Shown here piece after piece: positions 42,966 to 53,167 of a stretch of 64,000 nt of DNA (its first letter is position 1; each line of letters opens with the position of its first letter). Origin of the DNA: Bacteroidales bacterium (GTDB taxonomy: Bacteria > Bacteroidota > Bacteroidia > Bacteroidales > UBA932); contig JAFYRK010000108.1 of NCBI GenBank assembly GCA_017559545.1, positions 1-64,000 of the forward strand, given 5' to 3'. The translations under genes were made by a program, and so were the position numbers. The notes under the pieces are model-generated. The model was not told where the DNA came from. It searched no databases and worked only from the letters and a program-made list of their open reading frames with translations.

Positions 42966-44276
42966 ATGCAAAAACGTAATTTGACCTTTGGGCAGCTTTG
43001 GAACATCAGCTTCGGATTCTTCGGAGTACAGATAGCCTATTCGCTTCAGAGCGCCAACATCAGCCGTATTTTTGCGACTCTTGGAGCTGACCCACACAGC
43101 CTCAGCTTCTTCTGGATTCTACCTCCCCTCATGGGTATGATCGTTCAGCCGCTCGTAGGAAAGTACAGCGACAACACTTGGACACGTTTCGGTCGTCGTA
43201 TCCCTTATCTTTTCCTCGGATCCCTCATCGCTATCGCAGTGATGTGTCTCCTTCCTAATGCAGGAAACTTCAACCTCACATTTGCCGGTGCGATGATCTT
43301 CGGTGTCGTGGCCCTTATGCTGCTCGATACATCCATCAACATGGCTATGCAGCCGTTCAAGATGCTTGTCGGTGACATGGTTACAGATGAGCAGAAGGGT
43401 AAGGCATATTCAATCCAGAGTTTCCTCGTGAATGCAGGTGGTGTCGTAGGATTCATCTTCCCGTTCCTCCTCGCATGGCTTGGTATTGCCAACGTTGCTC
43501 CAGAAGGACAGGTGCCTGATTCAGTTAAGTATTCATTCTACATTGGCGCAGCCATCCTCATCCTTTGCGTTCTCTTCACAACATTCAAGGTGAGGGAGAT
43601 GCCGCCGAAGGAATATGCTGAGTTCCATGGTATCGACCTCGCAAAGAAGGAAACTGAAGGAAAGGGCCCTGGAATGTTCGAACTCCTCAAGAAGGCTCCA
43701 AGCGCATTCTGGACAGTAGGTGTCGTCCAGTTCTTCTGCTGGGCTGCATTCCTTTTCATGTGGACATATACCAACGGTGCTATCGCTGATACAGTATGGG
43801 GCACTTCAGACGTGAAGTCTGCAGGCTACCAGGAGGCAGGTAACTGGGTGGGTATTCTCTTCGGAATCCAGTCGGTAGGTTCTGTCCTCTGGGCACTTGT
43901 GATCCCTAAGTTCAAGGACATCAAGACTGCTTATGTTGTCAGCCTCCTCATCGGTGCAGTTGGTTTCGCGTCTGTATTCTTCGTCCGCGACCAGTATCTG
44001 CTCTCGATTTCATTCCTCCTTATCGGAGTTGCGTGGGCAGCAATGCTTGCAGTACCGTTCACGCTCCTTACAAACTCACTTTCAGGCGATCATATCGGAA
44101 CATACCTCGGTCTGTTCAACGGTACCATCTGCTTGCCTCAGATTGTAGCGGCAGCATGTGGCGGACTTCTTCTTAAGCTTGTCGGTGGTGCTCAGGTGAA
44201 CATGTTCATTGTTGCAGCAGTACTTCTTGTACTCGGTGCAGTGGCAGTGAGATTCGTCAAGGAAGGCAAGAACTAA
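42966..44276 (+). CDS. MFS transporter, SLC45/sucrose-maltose type
   Basis: Twelve membrane segments, with NISFGFFGVQIAYSLQSANISRIF and QPLVGKYSDNTWTRFGRRIPYL, the latter a clear signature of the sucrose/maltose-carrier branch (R-x-G-R-R). In Bacteroidetes such carriers sit in starch or sucrose loci and move maltose or maltodextrins over the inner membrane. It is the first gene before the sus-like block and is 58 bases from susC. Confidence 0.88.
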   Translation: MQKRNLTFGQLWNISFGFFGVQIAYSLQSANISRIFATLGADPHSLSFFWILPPLMGMIVQPLVGKYSDNTWTRFGRRIPYLFLGSLIAIAVMCLLPNAGNFNLTFAGAMIFGVVALMLLDTSINMAMQPFKMLVGDMVTDEQKGKAYSIQSFLVNAGGVVGFIFPFLLAWLGIANVAPEGQVPDSVKYSFYIGAAILILCVLFTTFKVREMPPKEYAEFHGIDLAKKETEGKGPGMFELLKKAPSAFWTVGVVQFFCWAAFLFMWTYTNGAIADTVWGTSDVKSAGYQEAGNWVGILFGIQSVGSVLWALVIPKFKDIKTAYVVSLLIGAVGFASVFFVRDQYLLSISFLLIGVAWAAMLAVPFTLLTNSLSGDHIGTYLGLFNGTICLPQIVAAACGGLLLKLVGGAQVNMFIVAAVLLVLGAVAVRFVKEGKN

Positions 44277-44334
44277 GAAATCCTCAATGGATATAATAAA
44301 TCATCATACAATCTACTAACCAAACAAAATTCTT

Positions 44335-47300
44335 ATGAATAGAATCATGACTCTTTGTGTATCCTTCGTGCTGTCATGCATTATGGGTGCACAGGTATTC
44401 GCCCAGAGCGGATATGAGGTAAGCGGAGTCGTTGTTGATGCTATCGGTCCGGTAATCGGAGCGACCGTTGTTGAGCAGGGCTCGTCGAACGGTACTTCCA
44501 CCGGTCTGGACGGCGACTTCGTCCTTACTGTTTCTAGTGCAGATGCCGTTGTAGAAGTAAGCTGCATCGGCTATGCGGCACAGACATTTACGGCTTCACA
44601 GATGCCTAAGACAATTACTCTGGCTGAGGATACGGAATTCCTCGATGAGGTGGTAGTCATCGGTTACGGTACTGTGAGGAAGGAAGACATGACAGGATCG
44701 GTAACAGCAATCAAGACAGAGGAACTCAACAGAGGAGCGATTGTCAATACTCAGGACATGCTCAAGGGTAAGGTTCCTGGACTTCATGTGATTCCTGGTG
44801 ACGGCGGTCCCGGATCATCATCTCAGATCCGTATCCGTGGAGCAGCTTCATTGTCGGCATCGAATGACCCTCTTATCGTTATTGATGGTGTTCCAGTGGC
44901 TCATAGTGCCGGCGCAGGAATGTCCAACCCTCTCGACATGATCAACGCCAATGACATCGAGTCCTTCACAATCCTCAAGGACGCTTCATCAGCAGCCATC
45001 TACGGTTCTCGTGCATCTAACGGTGTCATCCTCATCACAACGAAGAAGGGTAAGGGAAGCAGACCTCAGGTGTCGTATAACGGTAGCGTAAGCGTACAGA
45101 ATAATTCGGAGAGGCTTCCTGTGATGACTCCGACCGAATTCCGTGAATTTGTTGCTGAAGCATATGCTCAGGGATCGAAGCAGCAGGAATGGGTGAGCGG
45201 TAAGCTGGGTAAGGTCAATACAGACTGGCAGTCTCTTATATTCCGTACCGCTGTTTCACATGACCACAATGTCAGTGTCAACGGAAACCTCAAGGAGGTG
45301 ATGCCGTACCGTGTTTCACTCGGCTATACTGATCAGGAAGGTACTCTCATCGGATCAAGCTATGACAGAGGTACCATCGACTTCAGCCTTGCACCTTCAC
45401 TCCTTGACAAGCACCTTACAATCAATCTCAATGCAAAAGGAGTGTACTCATATGCTGACTATGCAGATGGCGGCGCTGTAGGTACTGCGGCATTTTTCAA
45501 TCCGACACTTGATCCATATTTCCGCAATGAAGACGGATCGGTGAATACTGACTTCTGCCACGGATACTTCAACTATGGATCGGTTCTTGAAGACGGAACA
45601 TTTGCAAGCACCGGCTCAATCTCCCCTCTCTCAATGCTTTATGACAAGGTAGCCAACGAACGTGCGCTCCGCTTTGTCGGTAGTGCGGCTATTGACTATA
45701 AGGTTCATGGATTCGAGGCCTTGAGATTCAATGTAAGCCTTGGTATGGACGTATCAAGAGGCGATAAATATGATGGAGTGAATCCATATTCCGTACAGGC
45801 TTGGGGCGACACAGAGAACAGAGGCCCCGGAAAGTACAGCAAGTCATATTCGATTGCAAAGAACCACGTACTCGAAGCATATGCGAACTATAACGAGGAA
45901 TGGGGCATCCATAAGCTTGACGTGATGGCCGGTTACTCATGGCAGCATGTGTACAATGGAGGCCGCGGAATCACTTATATGAATGAGACTGACGAGGTTT
46001 ACCTCAAGCCTGGTCAGACAGTTGACACACAGTACCTTTATGGCGCAGCTGAAAGCTATCTGGTTTCATTCTATGGCCGTGTCAATTATTCCATAGCTTC
46101 AAAGTACCTCTTCACAGCCTCACTCCGTACAGACGGTTCTTCGAAGTTCTCTCCAAAGACACGTTGGGGTATCTTCCCTTCCGGAGCGTTTGCATGGAAC
46201 ATCAAGGAAGAAGGCTTCCTTAAGGACGTAAGACCGGTATCGCAGCTTAAGCTTCGCCTCTCGGCAGGTATGACCGGACAGCAGGATGGCATTGACAACT
46301 ATGCTCATCTTGCCAGATATAGTGTGACGAACAGTACGGACTTCAAATATTTCATGGGTAATGACGGAGGCTTGACAATAGATGGCTATAACCAGATGAT
46401 GTCACCTAAGGCATATGACCCGGACATCAAATGGGAAACGACCACCACATATAATGTCGGTGTTGACTTCGGTTTCCTCGGTGACCGCATCACCGGTAAC
46501 GTGGATGCATATCTGCGTAACACCAACGATCTTCTTAATACAGTGAATATCCCTACAGGTTCGAACTTCGGTAACTCGCTTTTCACCAACATCGGATCTC
46601 TCCAGAACAAGGGTCTTGAGTTCGCATTCAACTTCATTCCTGTGCAGACAAATGACTGGCATCTGTCTGTCGGTGTCAACGGAACATTCCAGGACACCAA
46701 GTTCACGAAGTTGAATTCTACCGATGATGAGGAATATTACATCCCTGTAACCGGTGGAGTCGGAAAGGGAACAGGTACCATGCTCAGCCGTCATCAGGAG
46801 GGTTTTGCACCATACAGTTTCTATGTGTATGAGCAGATTTATGACAGAAGGGGCAATCCTGTCCAGAATGCATTCGTTGACCGCAGTGGTCCTGACGGAA
46901 AGCCTGACGGTGAGATCACAGAGGCAGACCGTTACTGTGCCGGTGACCCTAATCCGGACTTCTACTATGGTCTCAACCTGAAACTCTCTTACAAGAACTG
47001 GGACTTCGGTTTCAACGGACATGGTTCTCTCGGATACAAGGTATTCAACAACTTCGCTTCAGCTAACTCTACTGCGTTTGTCGATGTGAACCAGTCGCAG
47101 CTTGCAAACTTTGCGACTGCTGTCAAGAATACCGGATTTACTGCAGCAAACTCCGGTGAGCAGTGGCTCTCTGATATGTTCGTTGAGGACGCATCATTCT
47201 TCCGTATGGACGATATCAATGTCGGATATACTTTCAAGGATATCCGTAACTGGGGTGGAAGCATAAGAGTTGCAGCCGGTTGCCAGAACGTATTTGTTCT

Positions 47301-47406
47301 TACCGGATTCAGCGGTATTGACCCTGAGGTCGGATTGGACGGCGTATCAAATTCTTTCTGGCCAAGACCTCGCACTTTCTCGCTTCGTCTGAACATTAAC
47401 TTCTAA
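44335..47406 (+). CDS. SusC-like TonB-dependent receptor, locus 1
   Basis: It imports oligosaccharides over the outer membrane. Signal peptide (1-23, ending VFAQ), then a carboxypeptidase D-like N-terminal domain (VSGVVVDAIGPVIGATVVEQG), the TonB box/plug start EVVVIGYGTVRKEDMTGSV, plug domain (to about 240, VINTQDMLKGKVPGL-like and SRASNGVILITTKKG), and a 22-strand barrel ending in the aromatic C terminus SLRLNINF. At 1023 aa the length is typical. It is closely similar throughout to the second SusC at 57617, so one is likely a duplicate of the other. Confidence 0.95.
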   Translation: MNRIMTLCVSFVLSCIMGAQVFAQSGYEVSGVVVDAIGPVIGATVVEQGSSNGTSTGLDGDFVLTVSSADAVVEVSCIGYAAQTFTASQMPKTITLAEDTEFLDEVVVIGYGTVRKEDMTGSVTAIKTEELNRGAIVNTQDMLKGKVPGLHVIPGDGGPGSSSQIRIRGAASLSASNDPLIVIDGVPVAHSAGAGMSNPLDMINANDIESFTILKDASSAAIYGSRASNGVILITTKKGKGSRPQVSYNGSVSVQNNSERLPVMTPTEFREFVAEAYAQGSKQQEWVSGKLGKVNTDWQSLIFRTAVSHDHNVSVNGNLKEVMPYRVSLGYTDQEGTLIGSSYDRGTIDFSLAPSLLDKHLTINLNAKGVYSYADYADGGAVGTAAFFNPTLDPYFRNEDGSVNTDFCHGYFNYGSVLEDGTFASTGSISPLSMLYDKVANERALRFVGSAAIDYKVHGFEALRFNVSLGMDVSRGDKYDGVNPYSVQAWGDTENRGPGKYSKSYSIAKNHVLEAYANYNEEWGIHKLDVMAGYSWQHVYNGGRGITYMNETDEVYLKPGQTVDTQYLYGAAESYLVSFYGRVNYSIASKYLFTASLRTDGSSKFSPKTRWGIFPSGAFAWNIKEEGFLKDVRPVSQLKLRLSAGMTGQQDGIDNYAHLARYSVTNSTDFKYFMGNDGGLTIDGYNQMMSPKAYDPDIKWETTTTYNVGVDFGFLGDRITGNVDAYLRNTNDLLNTVNIPTGSNFGNSLFTNIGSLQNKGLEFAFNFIPVQTNDWHLSVGVNGTFQDTKFTKLNSTDDEEYYIPVTGGVGKGTGTMLSRHQEGFAPYSFYVYEQIYDRRGNPVQNAFVDRSGPDGKPDGEITEADRYCAGDPNPDFYYGLNLKLSYKNWDFGFNGHGSLGYKVFNNFASANSTAFVDVNQSQLANFATAVKNTGFTAANSGEQWLSDMFVEDASFFRMDDINVGYTFKDIRNWGGSIRVAAGCQNVFVLTGFSGIDPEVGLDGVSNSFWPRPRTFSLRLNINF

Positions 47407-47421
47407 TTGATGTGGATAGAT

Positions 47422-49128
47422 ATGAAATTGAATCTTAAAAATATATTTTCTGCTGCGGCTGTTGCCCTCATGTCTACTGCCTGCATCGGAGATCTTGATA
47501 CAATCCCTCTGAATGAGACAGAGGTAACCTCTGAAGTTGCTTATGGCGCAAATGAGCTTGCATACCTTCAGGGCCTGACAAAGCTGTATGCGCAGTTCGC
47601 ATCGAACAACACAGATGACATCATTGTAAAGGATGGTGGATCATCCGAGCTTATCCGTACGTTCTGGTCTACCCAGGAGATTTCAACCGACGCATGTAAA
47701 GTGGGTTGGGGTAACGATGACTGGGCACAGGACCTTAATAACAACACATGGTCACCTGCTCATAACCACATGATCTATTCGGTGTACATCCGCACACTTC
47801 AGGGTGTGGCTTATGTGAACGAGTATCTCCGTCAGACAGAATCAAGCAGACTGGATTCAAGAGGAGTGAGCCCTGAGCTTGCAGCGAAGATCCAGCAGTT
47901 CCGTGCAGAGGCTCGTTTCCTCCGTGCATATTTCTACTGGATGGCGTTTGATTCGTTTGGTAAAGTGCCGTTCTCAGTTGAGGATACTCCTATCGGAGGT
48001 GGAAATAATCCTCCTCAGAAAAACAGTGACTATATATTCAACTTCATCGTTGATGAACTCGAGGAACTTGCAAAAGACGGTAGTGCGATGCCTGAGGCAC
48101 AGTCGAACTATCCTCGTGCCGACAAGGGTTCATGCCTTGGTCTTCTTGCGAGACTTTATCTGAATGCAAAGGTTTACACCGGAACAGAAATGTACGACAA
48201 GGCAAAGTCAACATGTGAGCGTATTTATCAGCTTGGGTATTCTATCTGCCCTGATTATGCCGCACTTTTCAGAGGTGATAACGGAGAGAATGCTGCCGCA
48301 AGGGATGAGTTCCTGTTCTCTGTGGCATATCACAGTGAAAACACTAAGTCGTACGGAGGTACCACCTTCCTTAATCTTGCGTCGGTAGCTTCTGAAGATG
48401 GAGATAACAAGTGGTGGACCATCATCGGTACAAAGGGTGGAGATATCGCTTGGGCCGGCATCCGTACTCCATACGAGTATGTCTCCAAGTACTTTAATGT
48501 AAAGAATCCAAGATACGATTTTAATCCAGGCCTTGCTTGCACTACAGAGGAACTTCTTACAAGAGATCTCGGATATGATGTAGAAGACAACCGAGGAAGG
48601 CTGTTCTATATCTTCGGAAGAGAACAGGATATCAAGAATGAAGAGGAGTTGTACATCTTCCTCCACGGATGGAGTTGTCTTAAGTTCAACAATCATCCTC
48701 ACAACATGACGGCAGAGGATTTCGAAGCAGAATCTGTCAAAAATACCAATTCTGACATTGATTTCCCTCTCATCCGTCTCGGAGAGATCCATCTCATCTA
48801 TGCTGAGGCTTGTATGCATGTCGGCGGAGACGCTTCAGCAAAGCTTGCTGAACTTGCTTCCCGTGCAGGTGTCGCTCCAACGGCTCAGTCCGGAGTAACA
48901 GAAGACTGGCTGATTGCAGAACGTGCACGTGAGCTTATGTGGGAAGGCCATCGTCGTACCGACCTTATCCGTTATGACAAGTATACATCAGGTGATTTTC
49001 TTTGGAAATTCAAGGGTGGAGAATTGAATGGAAAGGCTCTCGATGATTACAAGAAAGTCTATGCCATTCCTAAGACCGAACGAGAAGGAAATCCAGATCT
49101 TGAGCAGAACGAAGGATACGTAGAATAA
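47422..49128 (+). CDS. SusD-like surface glycan-binding lipoprotein, locus 1
   Basis: It covers the SusC pore and captures starch oligomers. Lipobox STAC (Cys about 21). The body shows SusD landmarks: FRAEARFLRAYFYWMAFDSFGKVPF, YPRADKGSCLGLLARLYLNAKVY, and FPLIRLGEIHLIYAEACMH then AERARELMWEGHRRTDLIRYDKY. ATG 47422 is chosen over TTG/ATG 47407-47410 because it directly opens the signal peptide. It lies 15 bases after susC, the normal arrangement. Confidence 0.95.
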   Translation: MKLNLKNIFSAAAVALMSTACIGDLDTIPLNETEVTSEVAYGANELAYLQGLTKLYAQFASNNTDDIIVKDGGSSELIRTFWSTQEISTDACKVGWGNDDWAQDLNNNTWSPAHNHMIYSVYIRTLQGVAYVNEYLRQTESSRLDSRGVSPELAAKIQQFRAEARFLRAYFYWMAFDSFGKVPFSVEDTPIGGGNNPPQKNSDYIFNFIVDELEELAKDGSAMPEAQSNYPRADKGSCLGLLARLYLNAKVYTGTEMYDKAKSTCERIYQLGYSICPDYAALFRGDNGENAAARDEFLFSVAYHSENTKSYGGTTFLNLASVASEDGDNKWWTIIGTKGGDIAWAGIRTPYEYVSKYFNVKNPRYDFNPGLACTTEELLTRDLGYDVEDNRGRLFYIFGREQDIKNEEELYIFLHGWSCLKFNNHPHNMTAEDFEAESVKNTNSDIDFPLIRLGEIHLIYAEACMHVGGDASAKLAELASRAGVAPTAQSGVTEDWLIAERARELMWEGHRRTDLIRYDKYTSGDFLWKFKGGELNGKALDDYKKVYAIPKTEREGNPDLEQNEGYVE

Positions 49129-49162
49129 TTTTATAAACCAACACACTTAAAAATAAAACATT

Positions 49163-50413
49163 ATGAAATTCAACAAATTCTTTATGGTAATGGCTGCTGC
49201 AGCAACTGTATTCGCAGCCTGCAACAAGGAAGGTGGCAATGAAGGTGGTGATGACCTTGCAGATGTTGCTCCTGAATTTACTACTGACCTTGAAGATATC
49301 ATCGTAACTGAGGAGACTCTCGAGGCCGAGCTTACTTTCTCTTACAGCGCAGCTGACTTCGGCGTTGCAACTCAGATCAACTATGCTATCGAAGCTCAGA
49401 TCGGTACAGGTAACAAGGCTGTTGTCGCAACAAGCACAACAACAGAAGCAAAGGTTACTCTTGAGGACCTTAACTATGAACTCGTTACAGTTCTCAACAT
49501 CCCTCTCGGAGTGGCTACTGACGTAAACTTCTACGTGAGCGCTCAGATGGGATCATCAGCAAAGCTTTACTCACAGCCTCAGACAGTAAAGGTTACAGCT
49601 ATCGAAGCTGGTCCTAAGAAGTCTGAGTGGGGTCTTGTCGGTACAATCAACGGTTGGGCTAAACCAGATATCAAGATGTTTGATGTTGATGGCTACTTCG
49701 TTGCTTACAATGTAGAGCTTACTGACACTGATGAGTTCAAGATCCGCGCTAACGAGGAGTGGAATGATGCAAAGAACTATGGTACTGAGATCAAGGGTAC
49801 TTTTGCTCCTAACACTATCATTCCTGTCATCACAAGCGGTGGCTCTTGCAATATCGGAGTTACTACAGCCGGTACTTATGATATCTATTTCGTAATAGAT
49901 GCAACTGATGAGAATAATCCTGGTACAGTTTACCTCATGGAAGCAGGTAAGACTCCTGATCAGGCTGGTGAGGCTGAGGTTGTGTATATTGACCCTTCTG
50001 CTGAGAAGTTCAACGTAGGACTTTCAGGAGACATTCTCGGTTGGGATACTCCTGCATACGAGACTAATGACCGTGCTGCTTTTGTTACAAAGGAGGTTAC
50101 TGACGCAGATACTTATGCCGGAACTTATACATTTGAACTTGCTTCTGTGTCGTTTGCAGAGAACGAACTATTCAAGGTGCGAATCAACGATGGATGGTTT
50201 GGCTACAATCAGGTAACTGTTGAGGGCCTCAGTGTTACACCTGAGCAGGCAAAGGATGGTGACGGAAATCTTCTTTACAACGAGGATCAGACTCCTAAAT
50301 ATGACGATGGTGCTAACCTCATTGTAGGCGAAGCTGGTACTTATAAGATGACCCTTACATTTGCTTGGAATGGTCTGAATGCATCTGAAATCGTTGCAAC
50401 TTTCACAAAGTAA
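49163..50413 (+). CDS. SusE/SusF-like starch-binding outer-membrane lipoprotein
   Basis: Lipobox FAAC (Cys about 20), then an Ig-like SusE N-terminal domain (about 35-150). Two starch-binding domains follow, one at about 155-275 (SEWGLVGTINGW, DGYFVAYNVEL, DEFKIRANEEWNDAKNYG, AGTYDIYFVID, VYLMEAGKTP) and a shorter one at about 280-416 (FNVGLSGDILGWDTPAYE). The first is clearly homologous to a domain inserted in the amylase encoded next. It probably helps hold starch at the surface. Confidence 0.88.
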   Translation: MKFNKFFMVMAAAATVFAACNKEGGNEGGDDLADVAPEFTTDLEDIIVTEETLEAELTFSYSAADFGVATQINYAIEAQIGTGNKAVVATSTTTEAKVTLEDLNYELVTVLNIPLGVATDVNFYVSAQMGSSAKLYSQPQTVKVTAIEAGPKKSEWGLVGTINGWAKPDIKMFDVDGYFVAYNVELTDTDEFKIRANEEWNDAKNYGTEIKGTFAPNTIIPVITSGGSCNIGVTTAGTYDIYFVIDATDENNPGTVYLMEAGKTPDQAGEAEVVYIDPSAEKFNVGLSGDILGWDTPAYETNDRAAFVTKEVTDADTYAGTYTFELASVSFAENELFKVRINDGWFGYNQVTVEGLSVTPEQAKDGDGNLLYNEDQTPKYDDGANLIVGEAGTYKMTLTFAWNGLNASEIVATFTK

Positions 50414-50422
50414 TTCTCTTAT

Positions 50423-50483
50423 GAGGTCGGCCTTATAACCGGCCTCTTTCAATGACCAGCAGACCCTGACCGGTCTGCTGGTC
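50423..50483 (+). promoter_or_regulatory. Two hairpins between susE-like gene and amylase
   Basis: The first is GAGGTCGG (50423-50430) with CCGGCCTC (50439-50446), followed by TTTC. The second is a perfect 12-bp stem, GACCAGCAGACC (50454-50465) with GGTCTGCTGGTC (50472-50483). They lie 25-85 bases before the amylase ATG. They may lower read-through or protect the 3' end of the upstream mRNA; neither has a full T-run. Confidence 0.6.
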
Positions 50484-50507
50484 ACAACGTAACAAACATA
50501 AGAAGAA

Positions 50508-53123
50508 ATGAAGAAGATATTGTTTTTCCTTTCGGCCGTTGTCCTTATGGCAGCGTGCGATACAGCTGAACCCTCGGTACCTGATGGACCTACGTTTGAC
50601 CTGTCTACCCTGGTGGCAGGCTTGAACACCGATCCTCAGACACCGGATGCCGACAAGGCTTGTGTCATTTATTACAAGGCAGACTCAAAGTCTCCTTTCT
50701 ACAACTATTCCGACGATATTTATGCCCATATCGGCGTAGTTGATGGCACATGGAAGTTCGTGCAGGCAGGCTGGACCGAAAACAAGGACAAGTGCAGGTT
50801 CATTCCTGTCGAAAGCAACGTGTGGAAACTTCCTCTGGAGCCTACGATCCGCGAATATTTCGGAGCAGGGAATTCCGCAGTGGAAAGGATCGGTGTGGTT
50901 GTCAGAAATGCAGACGGAACGAAGCAGACTGAGGACCTGTTCATAAGTGTGAATGATGAGAAGAATCAGTTCGTTCCTGCCGAGGTAAAGATGCTCCCGC
51001 TTCCTGCTGGAGCAGAGCACGGAATCAACTACAATGAGGACGGTTCGGTGACTCTCGTATTCTATGAAAAGGACAAGAACGGCAAGAGATATGACTATTG
51101 TTACCTCATCGGCGAATTCAGCGGCTGGGAACGCCAGGATGCATATATCATGAATCGTGACGAGGAGGCCGGATGCTGGTGGTACACCATGACAGGTGTG
51201 GATGCGGACAAGGAATACATGTTCCAGTACTATGTCGGAAACGTGGGCGGTGACAAGAGACGATATGCGGATCCGTATTCGGAAGTGGTGTATGAGCAGT
51301 ATGACAAATACGTTTCATCTTCGACTTATCCTAACATGCCAAAATTCCCTTCACAGACAAGCGGAGCTGTATCCGCATTCCAGGTAAACCGTCCTGAGTA
51401 TGATTGGGATGTCGAGGATTATCAGATTGCTGACGAGAATGACCTCGTGATATATGAGCTTCTTTTCCGTGACTTCACTGCAACGAAGGATATCAATGGA
51501 GCGATGCAGAAACTCGACTACCTCAGGAGTCTCGGAGTCAATGCGATTGAGCTCATGCCTATCCAGGAGTTCAGTGGAGCTGACAGCTGGGGATATAATC
51601 CTATCGCATATTTCGCTCTTGAGAAGGCGTATGGTACCCGTGAAATGTACAAGGAGTTCATAGATGAGTGCCACAAGAAAGGTATGGCTGTCATAGTGGA
51701 TGTAGTATACAACCACGTACATGAGGACCATGCGATGGCTGGCCTCTATTTCGATTGGAGCAGTTTCAAGCCGACAGCAAATAACCCTTGGTTCAATGTC
51801 ACTGCACCACATCCTTTCAGTGTATTCCATGACTGGAATCATGAGAACCAGATGGTTCGTGACCATATAAAGAAGAGCCTTACGTACCTCATAGAGGAAT
51901 ATAAGGTGGACGGATTCCGTTTTGACCTTACAAAGGGCTTCACCAACAAACAGAGCACTGAGTCTTCGGCTTCGAATTATGATGCTTCGCGCGTGGCGAT
52001 CCTCAAGGATTACGGTTCGCATATCAAGAATGTGGATCATAATGCAGTTGTGATCCTCGAGCATTTCGCTGACACTGAAAACAAGGATCTTGCTGCGGCA
52101 GGAATGAAGGTGTGGAGAAATATGAATCACGCTTTCCGTTCGTCGGTAAGCGGATCTATGAAAGGCGTCGACTTCTCGGGGTTATGGACAGGTTCCGGTG
52201 CTCCTTTCGGTACTTATGTGGGCTTCATGGAGAGCCATGACGAGGAACGTACTTGCTACGGTGCCACTACTGCTGTTGATAACCAGTCGGTCAAATGGGG
52301 AATCTGCGGTACTTTCACAGATGATTGGAAGACAGACATTGCCATGAGTGCAGATGGGGATTTCTTTGTTGCCCGAAGTGTTGAATTTGCCGCAAACGAC
52401 AAGTTCAAGATCCGTGGTAACGGTACATGGGACGATGCCTACAACTACGGTGCATCAAGCGCTGGATACAAACTTCCTTTGAATAAAGGATATGGCTTGA
52501 CCGTTGGCTCCGGATCGCAGAACATGGCTGTACCTGCTGCCGGCAAGTATGATATATATTTCAATCCTGATGCCAAGACGATATGGCTTATGGAGGAGGG
52601 CAAGAGACCTGAGGCAATAGTGGTTGAAGATATAGAGCCGCTTGAGAGGGCTATGCGCCGTTCGGCATGTAATGCTGCGTTCTTCCTTACTGTTCCAGGT
52701 CCGAAGATGATCTGGCAGTTCGGTGAACTCGGATATGACATCTCCATCGAAGAAGGAGGACGTACAGGCAGGAAACCTCTCCACTGGGAATATTACGATG
52801 TCCCTGCAAGAAGGGAACTGTACGATACATATGTAGACCTGCTGAGGTTCCGTAAGGATAATCCTGAATTCTTCAGGCAGGATGCCGAATTCAGCTGGAA
52901 GGTCGGATCGACGAACCATCCAGGCAAGGTCATTACCTGTGCTGCTGTAGGAAAACGTTTCACAGTAGTTGGAAACTTCGGTACAGGAAGTCAGACCATA
53001 AGCGTTGACACCAAGGAGGACGCAACATGGTACAACTACTTCGACAGGACCGAAACCTACTCGGGACAGACATTTGACATCACTCTCAACGAGGGAGACT
53101 TCCGTGTCCTCGTGAATTGGTAG
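50508..53123 (+). CDS. GH13 alpha-amylase lipoprotein with an inserted starch-binding domain
   Basis: A surface-type starch hydrolase. Lipobox LMAAC (Cys 17), an N-terminal beta domain (about 45-155), an E-set/CBM48-like domain (about 175-260), and the GH13 barrel from about 310. Catalytic residues are D473 (DGFRFDL), E518 (VVILEHF) and D578 (ESHDEER). Directly after D578, at about residues 595-706, lies a SusE-type starch-binding domain (VKWGICGTFTDDW, DKFKIRGNGTWDDAYNYG, AGKYDIYFNPD, IWLMEEGKRP). The barrel then resumes with ACNAAFFLTVPGPKMIWQFGE. The neighbouring paralogue lacks this insert. Confidence 0.93.
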   Translation: MKKILFFLSAVVLMAACDTAEPSVPDGPTFDLSTLVAGLNTDPQTPDADKACVIYYKADSKSPFYNYSDDIYAHIGVVDGTWKFVQAGWTENKDKCRFIPVESNVWKLPLEPTIREYFGAGNSAVERIGVVVRNADGTKQTEDLFISVNDEKNQFVPAEVKMLPLPAGAEHGINYNEDGSVTLVFYEKDKNGKRYDYCYLIGEFSGWERQDAYIMNRDEEAGCWWYTMTGVDADKEYMFQYYVGNVGGDKRRYADPYSEVVYEQYDKYVSSSTYPNMPKFPSQTSGAVSAFQVNRPEYDWDVEDYQIADENDLVIYELLFRDFTATKDINGAMQKLDYLRSLGVNAIELMPIQEFSGADSWGYNPIAYFALEKAYGTREMYKEFIDECHKKGMAVIVDVVYNHVHEDHAMAGLYFDWSSFKPTANNPWFNVTAPHPFSVFHDWNHENQMVRDHIKKSLTYLIEEYKVDGFRFDLTKGFTNKQSTESSASNYDASRVAILKDYGSHIKNVDHNAVVILEHFADTENKDLAAAGMKVWRNMNHAFRSSVSGSMKGVDFSGLWTGSGAPFGTYVGFMESHDEERTCYGATTAVDNQSVKWGICGTFTDDWKTDIAMSADGDFFVARSVEFAANDKFKIRGNGTWDDAYNYGASSAGYKLPLNKGYGLTVGSGSQNMAVPAAGKYDIYFNPDAKTIWLMEEGKRPEAIVVEDIEPLERAMRRSACNAAFFLTVPGPKMIWQFGELGYDISIEEGGRTGRKPLHWEYYDVPARRELYDTYVDLLRFRKDNPEFFRQDAEFSWKVGSTNHPGKVITCAAVGKRFTVVGNFGTGSQTISVDTKEDATWYNYFDRTETYSGQTFDITLNEGDFRVLVNW

Positions 53124-53167
53124 TACCTACCTTAGTCCGGAATGTGAAAATCAACATCAGTTTAATT

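Noticed and set aside
51351..52130. 259-codon open frame on the minus strand opposite the first amylase
   Set aside because: Antisense to the GH13 catalytic core, no start signal or domain; a codon-bias shadow.
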